From the NCBI RefSeq assembly GCF_020742175.1, contig NZ_DYXM01000127.1:1-33652 (forward strand): DNA of 33,652 nt, written 5' to 3'. The position numbers and the translations under genes were made by a program. Positions 15,272-22,925 of the stretch are shown piece after piece (within the stretch, counting starts at the first letter, position 1; every line of letters begins with the position of its first letter). Below the pieces are notes generated by a model. That model was not told the origin of the DNA and searched no databases. It saw only the letters and a program-made list of their open reading frames with translations. Source of the stretch: Dietzia timorensis. GTDB lineage: Bacteria > Actinomycetota > Actinomycetes > Mycobacteriales > Mycobacteriaceae.

Positions 15272-17983
15272 CTAATCGCTGATCTCGGCGGCATACATCG
15301 CCGCGAGCTCGCTCCGGCCGCGGATGCCGAGCTTCGCGTAGATGCGGGTCAGGTGGTACTGGATGGTTTTGATGCTCAGGTAGAGCTCGTCGGCAACTTC
15401 GGCGTTGCTGTGCCCCGCCGCCACCAGGGAGGCGACGGCTTTCTCCTGGGGAGTGAGGTCCTGGCGCGGCCCGCGCTCGACGTTGACGCCGCCGGCCTTG
15501 CGCTCTCGGTCGCACCGCCGGACGTACACGGCCGCGCCGAACTGCTCGTACAGGTCTCGGGCCATGCCCAGCGAGTGGTCGGCCTCCTTGCGCCGTCCCG
15601 CGCGCCGTAGGGTCTGGCCTGCGGCGAAATGGAGTCGCGCGAGTCGGTAGGGAATCCCGAGCGGCGACACTCGCTCGATGGAGGAGTCGAGCAGCGCCTG
15701 CATCTCCTCGTGCTCGCCCCGGATGCCGGCGATCCGCGCGCGCACGGATTCGATCGAGGCCAGCGTCGTCGCATGCCCCACGCGTTCGGCGCGTCGCCAC
15801 ATGGGGTCGATGAGGTTCTCGGCCTCGCGGATCCGGCCGCCGAGGACGAGCGCGTGCGCGTACAACTCGAACCACGGCCAGTAGCCGGGTTGGTCGAAGT
15901 CGACGTCGTGGCCGAGCGCGGCCAGGGGAGCGCCGGCGCGGCGGACCTCGGCGTAGTCGCCGCGCGAGGCGGCGACCTGGATCGCGGCCATCGCCGACGG
16001 GATCGTCTGCAGCGGATAGGAGTCCACCGGCGGGTTGAGGTGCACGATGTGGCGGGACGCACCCACCGGGTCGTCGCGCATGGAGCGAATCATCGCGCCG
16101 GTGCCATGGACGAGGGGTGCAAGCAATTCCAGTCCGAGGTCGGACACGCGCCGAGCCGCGGTTTCGATGATGCGGATCGCCTCGTCCCAAGTGCCGAGGA
16201 GAAAATGGGTATAGGCGAGCCAGGCCTGCGCCTGGATCGTGATGCGCTCGGAGCTCTTCTCAGGGGAGATGGCCAGCGCCGACTCGAAGTGGCGCCGCGC
16301 CTTCGCAGGCTCGTCGGCGGCAAACGCGCCCCAGCCGGCCGCGAGTTCGAACCGTTGGACGTAGCCGCTGTGCACGGCGAAACCGCTGTTGTCGGTGTCT
16401 GCGTACTTCGGATCGTCGGAGGAGGAAATCAGCGTCGCCAGGCCGCCGATCGCGCGCGCGGCCTGTGTCGACGGGATGTCCACGGCGCTGTCGAGCGCGG
16501 CGATTTCCGACCAGTGCAGCATGTCCGTGGGGTTCCAGGAAGCCAGCGCGTGCATCACGAATTTCGAGGCGAGCGAGGTCACCCCGGCGTGCCCGCGGTC
16601 GCCGAGGGACTCCCGCGCCCGCTCGAGCAGCATCGTCGCCTCCGACTTTTTCCCGCGCATCACCGCGAGGTAACCGAATACCGCGTCGCGTTCGGGAGAG
16701 GGCGCGGCCGACTGCATGGCCGTGGACATGTACGTCGCCTCGTCGATGTGGCCCGCCTCGATGAGGCTGTCGACGCCTTCTCGGCGCCGCCGCATCGCGC
16801 TTTCGGGGGAGGGATCCAGGCGCGCGGCGGTGAGCAGGGTCCGCGCCGCCGAATACCAGTCGCCGTCATCGGCGAGCTCGGCGGCGCGCGAGGCATGGCG
16901 GTCGGCGAGTTCCTGGTCCTGCCCGGTCGACAGTGCGGCCAGGTGCGCGAGCGAGGAATCGAGGTTGTTGTCGGCGAACAGCTCCGCCGCCCGCTGATGT
17001 AACTGGCGAATCCTCGTGGGTGGGAGCGAGGCGAGCACGATATTCCGATCGAGTGGCGCCGAGAAACGCACCCACGTCGCACCGGGATCGGCGTGGACGG
17101 TGAGGATGTTCGCCTCGCACAGCGGATCGAGTTCCGCCGCCAGGGATTCGGCATCGCCGATCCCCGAGAACACCGCCAACTCGTCCCATGACGTCGACGT
17201 TCCGAGCACCGCTACATGCTCGGCGAGCGAGCGGCTCGCGTCATCGAGCCCGTCGAGCTTCGCCCTCGTCGGCGCCGCGATGTGAGCCGGAACCGGGATC
17301 TGCTCGAGTGACGTCCAACCGGTGGCAGCCAGGTGTTCGATCATCGAGATCGTAGTCGACGGCTCGCCGGCGGTGAGGGCGAAGATCGATCGCGCGAGTT
17401 CTTGCGGGGCGTCGATGCCCGTGTGCTGCCCAAGTAGAGAGCGCACCTGGCCGAGGCGGAAGTAGGGCACGACGATGTCGGTGTCGGCCAGTTCGCGGGT
17501 CAATGAGGCGGACGGGGACGTCACCGAATCGTCGACGAGCAGGATGACCAGAACATTTGACCGCGGTGCGAGCTGCAGCGCCGTGCCGAGGGTCTTGAGC
17601 GAGGCGGGGTCGGCAAAGTGGGCGTCGTCGATAACGATCAGGGTGCCGGGTTCGCTCGCGCCGATCGCGCCGGCGATGAGGTTCTGCGCCTCGAAACCGG
17701 TGATCCGCGCGTTCTTCCCCGAGTGGCGGCTCGGCGCAGGTAGGCGCTCGATCAGGCGCTGCGCGACCCAGCCGGGAGACTCGGTCTCCCAGCTGAGCGC
17801 CCGAACCGCGTAGATGGCGCGGCCGGCGAGCGCGCTCATCGCGTCTTCGAGTAGCCGCGTCTTTCCTCCGCCTTCCGGCGCCAGGATTCGCACGACCCGA
17901 GAGCGGCGCGTCTGCGCGCGGTCGAGCTCTTCGACAATGGCGTTGATGGCCGGATTGGTGGCGACGTGGCGTCCGATGTCCAT
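15272..17983 (-). CDS. benR: LuxR-family ATP-binding (LAL) regulator of benzoate catabolism
   Basis: A 903-residue LAL-type regulator. The N-terminal AAA/STAND ATPase has Walker A APEGGGKT (35-42) and Walker B LIVIDD (115-120). A long helical, TPR-like middle follows, and a C-terminal LuxR helix-turn-helix occupies the last 60 residues (LTPQEKAVASLVAAGHSNAEVADELYLSIKTIQYHLTRIYAKLG). I prefer ATG 17983, preceded by AGGGAG at 7 bases and giving MDIGRHVATN. A GTG at 18088 would overlap benD and has GGAGG directly abutting it. Corynebacterium glutamicum has a LuxR-type BenR in the equivalent place. That and its position between benD and benE support the name. It probably activates ben, but the inducer is unknown. 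Confidence 0.85.
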   Translation of the reverse strand: MDIGRHVATNPAINAIVEELDRAQTRRSRVVRILAPEGGGKTRLLEDAMSALAGRAIYAVRALSWETESPGWVAQRLIERLPAPSRHSGKNARITGFEAQNLIAGAIGASEPGTLIVIDDAHFADPASLKTLGTALQLAPRSNVLVILLVDDSVTSPSASLTRELADTDIVVPYFRLGQVRSLLGQHTGIDAPQELARSIFALTAGEPSTTISMIEHLAATGWTSLEQIPVPAHIAAPTRAKLDGLDDASRSLAEHVAVLGTSTSWDELAVFSGIGDAESLAAELDPLCEANILTVHADPGATWVRFSAPLDRNIVLASLPPTRIRQLHQRAAELFADNNLDSSLAHLAALSTGQDQELADRHASRAAELADDGDWYSAARTLLTAARLDPSPESAMRRRREGVDSLIEAGHIDEATYMSTAMQSAAPSPERDAVFGYLAVMRGKKSEATMLLERARESLGDRGHAGVTSLASKFVMHALASWNPTDMLHWSEIAALDSAVDIPSTQAARAIGGLATLISSSDDPKYADTDNSGFAVHSGYVQRFELAAGWGAFAADEPAKARRHFESALAISPEKSSERITIQAQAWLAYTHFLLGTWDEAIRIIETAARRVSDLGLELLAPLVHGTGAMIRSMRDDPVGASRHIVHLNPPVDSYPLQTIPSAMAAIQVAASRGDYAEVRRAGAPLAALGHDVDFDQPGYWPWFELYAHALVLGGRIREAENLIDPMWRRAERVGHATTLASIESVRARIAGIRGEHEEMQALLDSSIERVSPLGIPYRLARLHFAAGQTLRRAGRRKEADHSLGMARDLYEQFGAAVYVRRCDRERKAGGVNVERGPRQDLTPQEKAVASLVAAGHSNAEVADELYLSIKTIQYHLTRIYAKLGIRGRSELAAMYAAEISD

Positions 17984-18074
17984 GGACTGCTCCCTGACGA
18001 AATCTGAGTCGGCGAACGCGCGCCCGGCCACCGCTGTCACGGCCGGGCGGCGCGCGATATGTCGTCTATTGTCG

Positions 18075-18899
18075 CTATCCCTGGTCACCTCCGGCGACAG
18101 GAATCACAGATCCGTCGATGTAGCTTGCCTCGCTCGAGGCGAGGAAACAGATCGGGGCGGCCTGCTCGTGTAGGGTTCCGTACCTCTTGAGCAGGGAGGA
18201 GTCGACGGTCTGGTCGACGATCTCCTGGTACCAGCGCCGTTCGGTGTCCGAGTCCGGCGCGCCACCGCGCGCGATCTTCCGCTCCGGCGCGAGCGTGCCG
18301 CCGGGCGCCGTGGCAACGACGCGAACGCCGTGGGGTGCGGATTCGAGCGCGAGCGCCGCGGTGATTGCGTTGACGCCGCCCTTCGACGCCGCGTAGGGCA
18401 CGCGATTCACCCCGCGGGTGGCGACCGAAGAGACGTTGACGATAGTCCCCGCGCCCGCGGCGACCATCGCCGGCAGGAATGCCCGGCACATCCACAGCGT
18501 CGGGAACAGCGACCGCCGGATCTCGGCCTCGATCTGCTCGGGGGAGTACTCGGAATACGGGCGCGCCCAGATCGTTCCGCCGACGTTGTTGATAAGCACG
18601 TCGACCGTGCCGGCCTTCTCGGCCACCGCTTCCGCGCCCTCCCAGGTTTCGAGGTCCGCGCAGAGGGGATCGGCACGTCCGCCGTCATTCGCGAGCGAGG
18701 AGATCCGTGCGCATGCGTCCTCTACAAGTGTCGAGCGGTCCACGGCTATGACGTGTCCGCCCTCCATCGCGATACGCGCGGCGACGGCCATGCCGATGCC
18801 CTGGGCGGCGCCGCTCACGACGGCCCGCGCTCCGCGAAAACGGCCGGGGCTCACGATGGGAGGGGACAGCGGGTCATCTGAGGAGACCGGCGCGCTCAC
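18075..18899 (-). CDS. benD: Benzoate cis-diol dehydrogenase
   Basis: A 274-residue short-chain dehydrogenase. BenD oxidises and decarboxylates 1,6-dihydroxycyclohexa-2,4-diene-1-carboxylate to catechol with NAD+. Visible motifs are SGAAQGIG (29-36), NNVGG (104-108), VSS (156-158) and the catalytic Y169-x3-K173 (YAASK). The GTG start at 18899 overlaps the benC stop by four bases (GTGA), so the genes are coupled. The protein is slightly longer than the usual 260 because of an N-terminal tail of about 20 residues (SAPVSSDDPLSPPIV). Confidence 0.92.
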   Translation of the reverse strand: MSAPVSSDDPLSPPIVSPGRFRGARAVVSGAAQGIGMAVAARIAMEGGHVIAVDRSTLVEDACARISSLANDGGRADPLCADLETWEGAEAVAEKAGTVDVLINNVGGTIWARPYSEYSPEQIEAEIRRSLFPTLWMCRAFLPAMVAAGAGTIVNVSSVATRGVNRVPYAASKGGVNAITAALALESAPHGVRVVATAPGGTLAPERKIARGGAPDSDTERRWYQEIVDQTVDSSLLKRYGTLHEQAAPICFLASSEASYIDGSVIPVAGGDQG

Positions 18900-20464
18900 T
18901 CGGAGTCCTCCATCTGGATGACGGCGGCGTGCATTGTTTCCTTGGCGTGCTCGGTGTGGTGGCGCACGATGTAGCGCGCGGCGTCCCTGTCGTTGGTCTC
19001 GAGCGCCTCGACGAGCTGGAGATGCTCGGCGACGATGTGCTCGGAAACCCAGTTCGCGGGCGGGAGCACCGTGTTCATGTACTTGGTGACCTCCAGCGAA
19101 CGGTAGGCGTGCAGCAGCGAATCGTTCGACGTACATACGAAGAGGTACTCGTGGAAGGCGTTGTTCGTCTTCGTGAATGCCTCGGCGTCGACGAAGGTGT
19201 TGCCGTCGATGTATGCGTTCGCGGACTGGGCGAGCGCACGGAATTCGTTGATCTCCTGCTCGCTGAGCCTGCCGATGACCAGCTCGAGTGCACCGAACTC
19301 CAACGCCATGCGGGCATCGAACTGGGCATCGGAGCTCGCGGCGAGCGACAGGTGCTGCTCGCCCCGCTCAAAGCCGGGGCCGGAGACGACGGTGGTCGCA
19401 CGATCGTCCTCGACCTTGGTGACCGTGACGGTGTCCTTCGCCGCGTCCTCGGTGCTGGTGCCGGCGGCCGGGGTGAACTTCTCGTAGTAGAAGTTCACCG
19501 GCGTCGTCCCGACGGAGTCGAGGTGCTCGCGCACGGAATCGACCATCGGCGGCGGCCCGCACAGGTACACGTCGATCTCGCCGTCGCGGAGCTGCTCGGC
19601 GCCCATCAGCGAGGTGACGTAGCCGATGTGCTCGTGCCCGGAATCGGGATCGGAGACCACGGTGTCGTAGGTGAAGCGGGGATTATCGGCCTTGAACGCG
19701 TCGAGCTCGTCCAGGCCGACGAGATCGTCGACCCGGGAGACGCCGTAGATCAGGTGAACCTCGCGCTCGTCTCCATCGCACAGCGACCGGAGCATCGACA
19801 GGATCGGCGCGAGCCCGGTCCCGCCGGCGAGCAGAAGCAGCGGGCGGTCGGCCTCGCGAAGGAAAAAGCTGCCCATCGGCCCGGTCAGCTCGAGCTCGTC
19901 GCCGACGTCGCACCGCTCTTCGAGATAGGTGGTCATGACGCCGCCGGGCGTGTTGCGAATGAGGAAGCTCAACTCCTCCTCGCTTGTCCCATTCGAGAAC
20001 GAATACGAACGGGCGGCGTCGGCGCCGGGAACGGACACGTTGACATACTGGCCGGGCAGAAACGCGAGCGATTCGCGATTCTCGACCTTCATCCGCAGCG
20101 AGAACGTGGACTCGGAGACCTTCTCGACGCCGGTCACGGTCGCGGTGCTCGCCGACGGTGCGGTCTTTGCCACATCGGAGGTGGTCGGGATGTTGATGAC
20201 CATGTCCGATTCCGGCAGGGCCTGGCACGGCAGGCAGTAGCCCTGCTCGAGCTCGTCCTCCGTCATGGCGTCGTCGATGAAATCGCCCGGGTCGAATGTG
20301 CCCGATTCGCAGAACGACTTGCAGGTTCCGCACGCGCCGTCGCGGCAGTCGAGCGGGATATTGATGCGCGCCTTATAAGAGGCGTCGGCGACGGTTTCGA
20401 ACGGGTTGACGGTGATGAACCGGGTCACCCCGTCCTCGAAGCTCAATGCGACTTGGTGTGACAT
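18896..20464 (-). CDS. benC: Benzoate 1,2-dioxygenase reductase fused to a C-terminal FCD-like domain
   Basis: A 522-residue protein. Residues 1-335 are a normal BenC: a plant-type 2Fe-2S ferredoxin with C40, C45, C48 and C80, FAD-binding RSYSFSN (152-158), NAD-binding GGTGLAP (214-220) and CGPPPM (302-307). It passes electrons from NADH to the BenAB oxygenase. After a linker (about 336-375), residues 380-515 look like an all-helical FCD domain, the effector domain of GntR/FadR regulators: DARMALEFGALELVIGRLSEQ, then NNAFHEYL (H438), EHLQLVEALETNDRDAA (H481) and RHHTEH (H502/H503). No helix-turn-helix is present. The histidines at these places bind metal and carboxylate ligands in many FCD proteins. 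AAAGGA lies 8-13 bases before the ATG. It is between benB and benD in the operon. Confidence 0.93.
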   Translation of the reverse strand: MSHQVALSFEDGVTRFITVNPFETVADASYKARINIPLDCRDGACGTCKSFCESGTFDPGDFIDDAMTEDELEQGYCLPCQALPESDMVINIPTTSDVAKTAPSASTATVTGVEKVSESTFSLRMKVENRESLAFLPGQYVNVSVPGADAARSYSFSNGTSEEELSFLIRNTPGGVMTTYLEERCDVGDELELTGPMGSFFLREADRPLLLLAGGTGLAPILSMLRSLCDGDEREVHLIYGVSRVDDLVGLDELDAFKADNPRFTYDTVVSDPDSGHEHIGYVTSLMGAEQLRDGEIDVYLCGPPPMVDSVREHLDSVGTTPVNFYYEKFTPAAGTSTEDAAKDTVTVTKVEDDRATTVVSGPGFERGEQHLSLAASSDAQFDARMALEFGALELVIGRLSEQEINEFRALAQSANAYIDGNTFVDAEAFTKTNNAFHEYLFVCTSNDSLLHAYRSLEVTKYMNTVLPPANWVSEHIVAEHLQLVEALETNDRDAARYIVRHHTEHAKETMHAAVIQMEDSE

Positions 20465-20521
20465 ATCGCGGGTCCTTTGAGAGTGGGTCGTCGTCTGGTG
20501 GCGGCAAGCGTCGAGCGCGGC

Positions 20522-21067
20522 CTAGACCATGTAGACGTCGACGATGTGGTGGATGTAGTCGTTCTTGAGGACGACCTTCTTCGACGCGATCAGCGGAGAG
20601 TCCCCACGCACATCGAGGGTGTAGAACGACGTTCCGAAGTAGGAGTCGGTCGTGTTGTAGCGGAAGTAGTGCGAGATCCAGTTGAAGCGGATGTCTATCT
20701 CGCCCTCGCGCTCTTCGAGAAGTTCGACGTTGGAGATCGTGTGTCCGGTGCGGGGCTCGGGGAGCGAGGTCGCGCTTGAGCGATCGGTGCGGATGCGGAA
20801 CACGCGATCTTCGATACCGGAGCGATCCGGGTAGTAGATCAGCGAAATCTCCTTTTGCGGATCGCGAGTGAGCTCTCCGTCGTCATCCCATGCCGGCATC
20901 CAGAACGGGGCGTCCTCGCGGTATAGCTCGATCCAGCGTTCGAAGTCACGGTCGTCGAGTAGGCGTGCCTCGAAGTAGAGGAAGGCCTCGATGTCCGCGC
21001 GGGACACGTTCGTGTTGATCTCGGTGGTGGTCAATGGTGTGCCGGGAGTGGCAAGAGAGGTGGTCAT
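20522..21067 (-). CDS. benB: Benzoate 1,2-dioxygenase, small subunit
   Basis: A 181-residue beta subunit of a ring-hydroxylating dioxygenase with an NTF2-like cone fold (IEAFLYFEARLLDDRDFERWIELYREDAPFWMPAWD, then SLIYYPDRSGIEDRVFRIRT). It forms the hexameric oxygenase with BenA. AGGAGA lies 7 bases before the ATG. It lies 88 bases after benA and 57 before benC, all on the minus strand, and is likely one operon with them. Confidence 0.94.
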   Translation of the reverse strand: MTTSLATPGTPLTTTEINTNVSRADIEAFLYFEARLLDDRDFERWIELYREDAPFWMPAWDDDGELTRDPQKEISLIYYPDRSGIEDRVFRIRTDRSSATSLPEPRTGHTISNVELLEEREGEIDIRFNWISHYFRYNTTDSYFGTSFYTLDVRGDSPLIASKKVVLKNDYIHHIVDVYMV

Positions 21068-21155
21068 GGCGGGTCTCCTGGGTGTCTGGCCGTGCTGAGG
21101 GCAGGGCCGACGAGGCGAATGGGCGGGCGCTGGGAAAGTGGCGGGACGTCGAGTC

Positions 21156-22520
21156 CTATTCGGACGCCAGTTCCTTCTCGCTCTCGAGCGCGGAATTCAT
21201 CGAGTTGAGCCAGTAGCCGTGCTGGATCGGGTACAGGCCCTCGTCCTCGGTTCGCGCTCCGGAGGACAGCACGTTGTCGAGGCCGATGCCCTTGGCGACC
21301 TCGTCGGGCCCGTCGACCTGGTGCATCGAGCCGCGGGTCATGTCGTTCCACGGGGCCTTGGTGGCCATGTAGGTCTTCTGGCAGGAACGGAATTCCTCGA
21401 GATCGTCCGGGGTGGCCATGCCTGTGGCGTTGAAGAAGTCCTCGTACTGGCGGATCCGGTTCGCGCGGGCCGCGTCGCTTTCGCCCTTGGGGGCGATGCA
21501 GTAGATCGTCACCTCGGTCTTGTCGACGGAGATCGGCCGGAAGTGGCGGATTTGCGAGGAGAACTGGTCCATGAGGTACACGTTCGGGTACAGGCACAGG
21601 TTCCGCGAAGCGCCGACCATGAACTCGGCCTTCTTCTCGCCGAGCTCGGCGGCGAGCTGCTCGCGCTTTTCGAACAACGGGCGGTCCTCGGGGTTGCCCC
21701 ACCACATCCACAGCAGGAGGTGGCCGTGCGGGAAGCTGTAGTATCCGCCGCCCTGCTTGCCCCAGGTGCCGGCGTCCATTGCGCGGGTCTCGTTCTTCGA
21801 TTCACCCGAGGAGCGCCGTGCCGTGGTCGCCGCGTAGTTCCAGTGGGTGGCGGAGACGTGGTAGCCGTCGGCACCGTTCTCGGCCTGGAGCTTCCAGTTG
21901 CCGTCGTAGGTGTAGGTCGACGCGCCGCGAATCACCTCGAGGCCCTCGGGAGACTGGTCGACGGTCATGTCGATGATCTTGGTGGCGTCGCCCAGGTGCT
22001 CGGCGAGCGGGACGACGTCGGGGTTGAGGCTGCCGAAGAGGAACCCGCGGTAGCTCTCGAAGCGGGCGACCTTGCGCAGATCGTGGGAGCCCTCGGTGTT
22101 GAACTGTTCGGGGTAGCCGGCGCCGCGAGGATCCTTGACCTTGAGCAGCTTGCCGTTGTTGGAGAACGTCCAGCCGTGGAACGGGCAGGTCAGCGTCTTC
22201 CGGTTATCGGTCTTGCGTCGACACAGCATCGCGCCGCGGTGCGAGCACGCATTGATGAGGCAGTTGAGCTCGCCCTCCTTGTCTCGGGTGATGACGACGG
22301 GCTGGCGGCCGATGGTGGTCGTGAAGTAGTCGCCGATCTCCGGGACCTGCGATTCGTGGGCGAGGTACACCCAGTTGCCCTCGAAGATGTATTTCATCTC
22401 GAGCTCGAACAGGTCCTCGTCGGTGAAGATCGTCCGGTTGGCGCGGATGATGCCTTCCTCCGGGATGTCCTGGATGGCATTGGACAGGGTGCCCTCGAGG
22501 GACTCGAGTCGGGTCGTCAC
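21156..22520 (-). CDS. benA: Benzoate 1,2-dioxygenase, large subunit
   Basis: A 454-residue Rieske non-haem iron oxygenase alpha subunit. The Rieske cluster ligands are C92, H94 (ACSHRG) and C112, H115 (CPFHGW). The mononuclear iron site has H221 and H226 (GYHVSATHW), with D218 as the bridging aspartate. It adds both oxygen atoms to benzoate. GTG 22520 is chosen because AAGGAAGG lies just upstream and the protein then starts TTRLESLEGTLSN. The frame stays open upstream to 22622, but this stretch has no family match and contains promoter elements. First gene of the ben operon, divergent from catA. A closely related substrate such as toluate cannot be excluded. Confidence 0.94.
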   Translation of the reverse strand: MTTRLESLEGTLSNAIQDIPEEGIIRANRTIFTDEDLFELEMKYIFEGNWVYLAHESQVPEIGDYFTTTIGRQPVVITRDKEGELNCLINACSHRGAMLCRRKTDNRKTLTCPFHGWTFSNNGKLLKVKDPRGAGYPEQFNTEGSHDLRKVARFESYRGFLFGSLNPDVVPLAEHLGDATKIIDMTVDQSPEGLEVIRGASTYTYDGNWKLQAENGADGYHVSATHWNYAATTARRSSGESKNETRAMDAGTWGKQGGGYYSFPHGHLLLWMWWGNPEDRPLFEKREQLAAELGEKKAEFMVGASRNLCLYPNVYLMDQFSSQIRHFRPISVDKTEVTIYCIAPKGESDAARANRIRQYEDFFNATGMATPDDLEEFRSCQKTYMATKAPWNDMTRGSMHQVDGPDEVAKGIGLDNVLSSGARTEDEGLYPIQHGYWLNSMNSALESEKELASE

Positions 22521-22584
22521 GGCGTTGCTTCCTTCCTTCGTGCGGGATCGCCGACGGGGTGGTTCAACCGGGCAGGGCGTCGGC

Positions 22585-22597
22585 GTGGTGTCACCAC
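22585..22597. promoter_or_regulatory. Palindrome in the benA leader
   Basis: GTGGTG-T-CACCAC, perfect 6-base arms around one base, 65 bases upstream of the benA start. It could be a protein-binding site or a leader hairpin. Confidence 0.35.
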
Positions 22598-22623
22598 AAT
22601 CACACGCAGTGACTCGCGACACA

Positions 22624-22639
22624 CTAGGTAAATGCCTAG
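22624..22639. repeat. Inverted repeat near the likely benA start of transcription
   Basis: CTAGG-TAAATG-CCTAG, 5-base arms and 6-base centre, followed nearby by the palindrome CCCTAGGG (22645-22652). On the minus strand it lies about where transcription would begin if the TAGGGA -10 element is right. Confidence 0.3.
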
Positions 22640-22658
22640 CCTTTCCCTAGGGTGGTGT

Positions 22659-22673
22659 GTTCGCCTGTCGAAC
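22659..22673. promoter_or_regulatory. Perfect 15-bp operator-like repeat at the ben promoter
   Basis: GTTCG-CCTGT-CGAAC, perfect 5-base arms with a 5-base centre. It overlaps the candidate benA -35 element (TTCGAC on the minus strand). Similar 15-bp motifs occur upstream of pcaD and pcaI, which points to one IclR-type regulator, probably PcaR. Confidence 0.5.
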
Positions 22674-22681
22674 CAAGGGGG

Positions 22682-22707
22682 CTGCGCAAGTCGTTGGGCC
22701 TGCGCAA
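22682..22707. repeat. Direct repeats CTGCGCAA in the benA-catA region
   Basis: CTGCGCAA occurs at 22682-22689 and again at 22700-22707, spaced 18 bases start to start, close to two helical turns. Such pairs are a common layout for activator binding, for example by a LuxR-type protein. The binder is unknown. Confidence 0.35.
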
Positions 22708-22788
22708 ACGTGAATGTTCGCAGCGCTAAGGTGTGCACAAAATGCATTAAATACTAAAAGAGTGCAGAAATAAGGGTTTGACGAAGTG

Positions 22789-22804
22789 TGTGTCTCAGCG
22801 CACA
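22789..22804. promoter_or_regulatory. CRP/GlxR-like site upstream of catA
   Basis: TGTG-TCTCAGCG-CACA keeps the TGTG-N8-CACA frame of CRP-type sites (consensus TGTGA-N6-TCACA). GlxR, the actinobacterial cAMP-responsive protein, is known to act on aromatic genes in Corynebacterium. Only the outer bases match here. Confidence 0.35.
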
Positions 22805-22881
22805 GTTAAGGCAGTTGGACGACGAAAAAGTGATCGCATTCCACATCTGCCCGATGGGTCACCAGTCGCCGACGGAGCGCA

Positions 22882-22899
22882 GTTTCCCAATTGCGAAAC
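22882..22899. promoter_or_regulatory. Operator-like palindrome before catA
   Basis: GTTTCcCAATTGcGAAAC is an 18-base palindrome with a single mismatched pair, ending 26 bases upstream of the catA start. It is well placed for a repressor of catABC. Confidence 0.45.
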
Positions 22900-22925
22900 C
22901 ATCCACCGTCATGTGAGGAGTAACC

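Larger units (their letters stand above)
22521..22925. promoter_or_regulatory. Divergent benA-catA control region
   Basis: A 405-base stretch without a gene. It holds the start regions of both the ben operon (minus) and the cat operon (plus), and several repeat elements listed separately: 22585-22597, 22624-22639, 22659-22673, 22682-22707, 22789-22804 and 22882-22899. The A/T-rich patch at 22740-22775 stands out against the GC-rich surroundings and is a likely core of cat transcription start. A candidate minus-strand promoter for ben is TTCGAC (22667-22672) with TAGGGA (22644-22649) at 17 bases. Confidence 0.6.

Noticed and set aside
14034..16190. A single 718-residue minus-strand protein containing BenE at its end
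   Set aside because: The first 300 residues are an out-of-frame reading of benR (R/P/A-rich). BenE begins properly at ATG 15263.
17984..18088. Earlier GTG start for benR
   Set aside because: GGAGG touches the GTG with no spacing, and the start would lie inside benD. ATG 17983 has a properly spaced AGGGAG.
18929..20461. A 510-codon open frame on the plus strand opposite benC
   Set aside because: It mirrors benC codons, has no recognisable domain and no plausible start site.
21138..22631. A 497-codon open frame on the plus strand opposite benA
   Set aside because: Antisense shadow of a clear Rieske oxygenase gene; V/L/G/A-rich with no motif.
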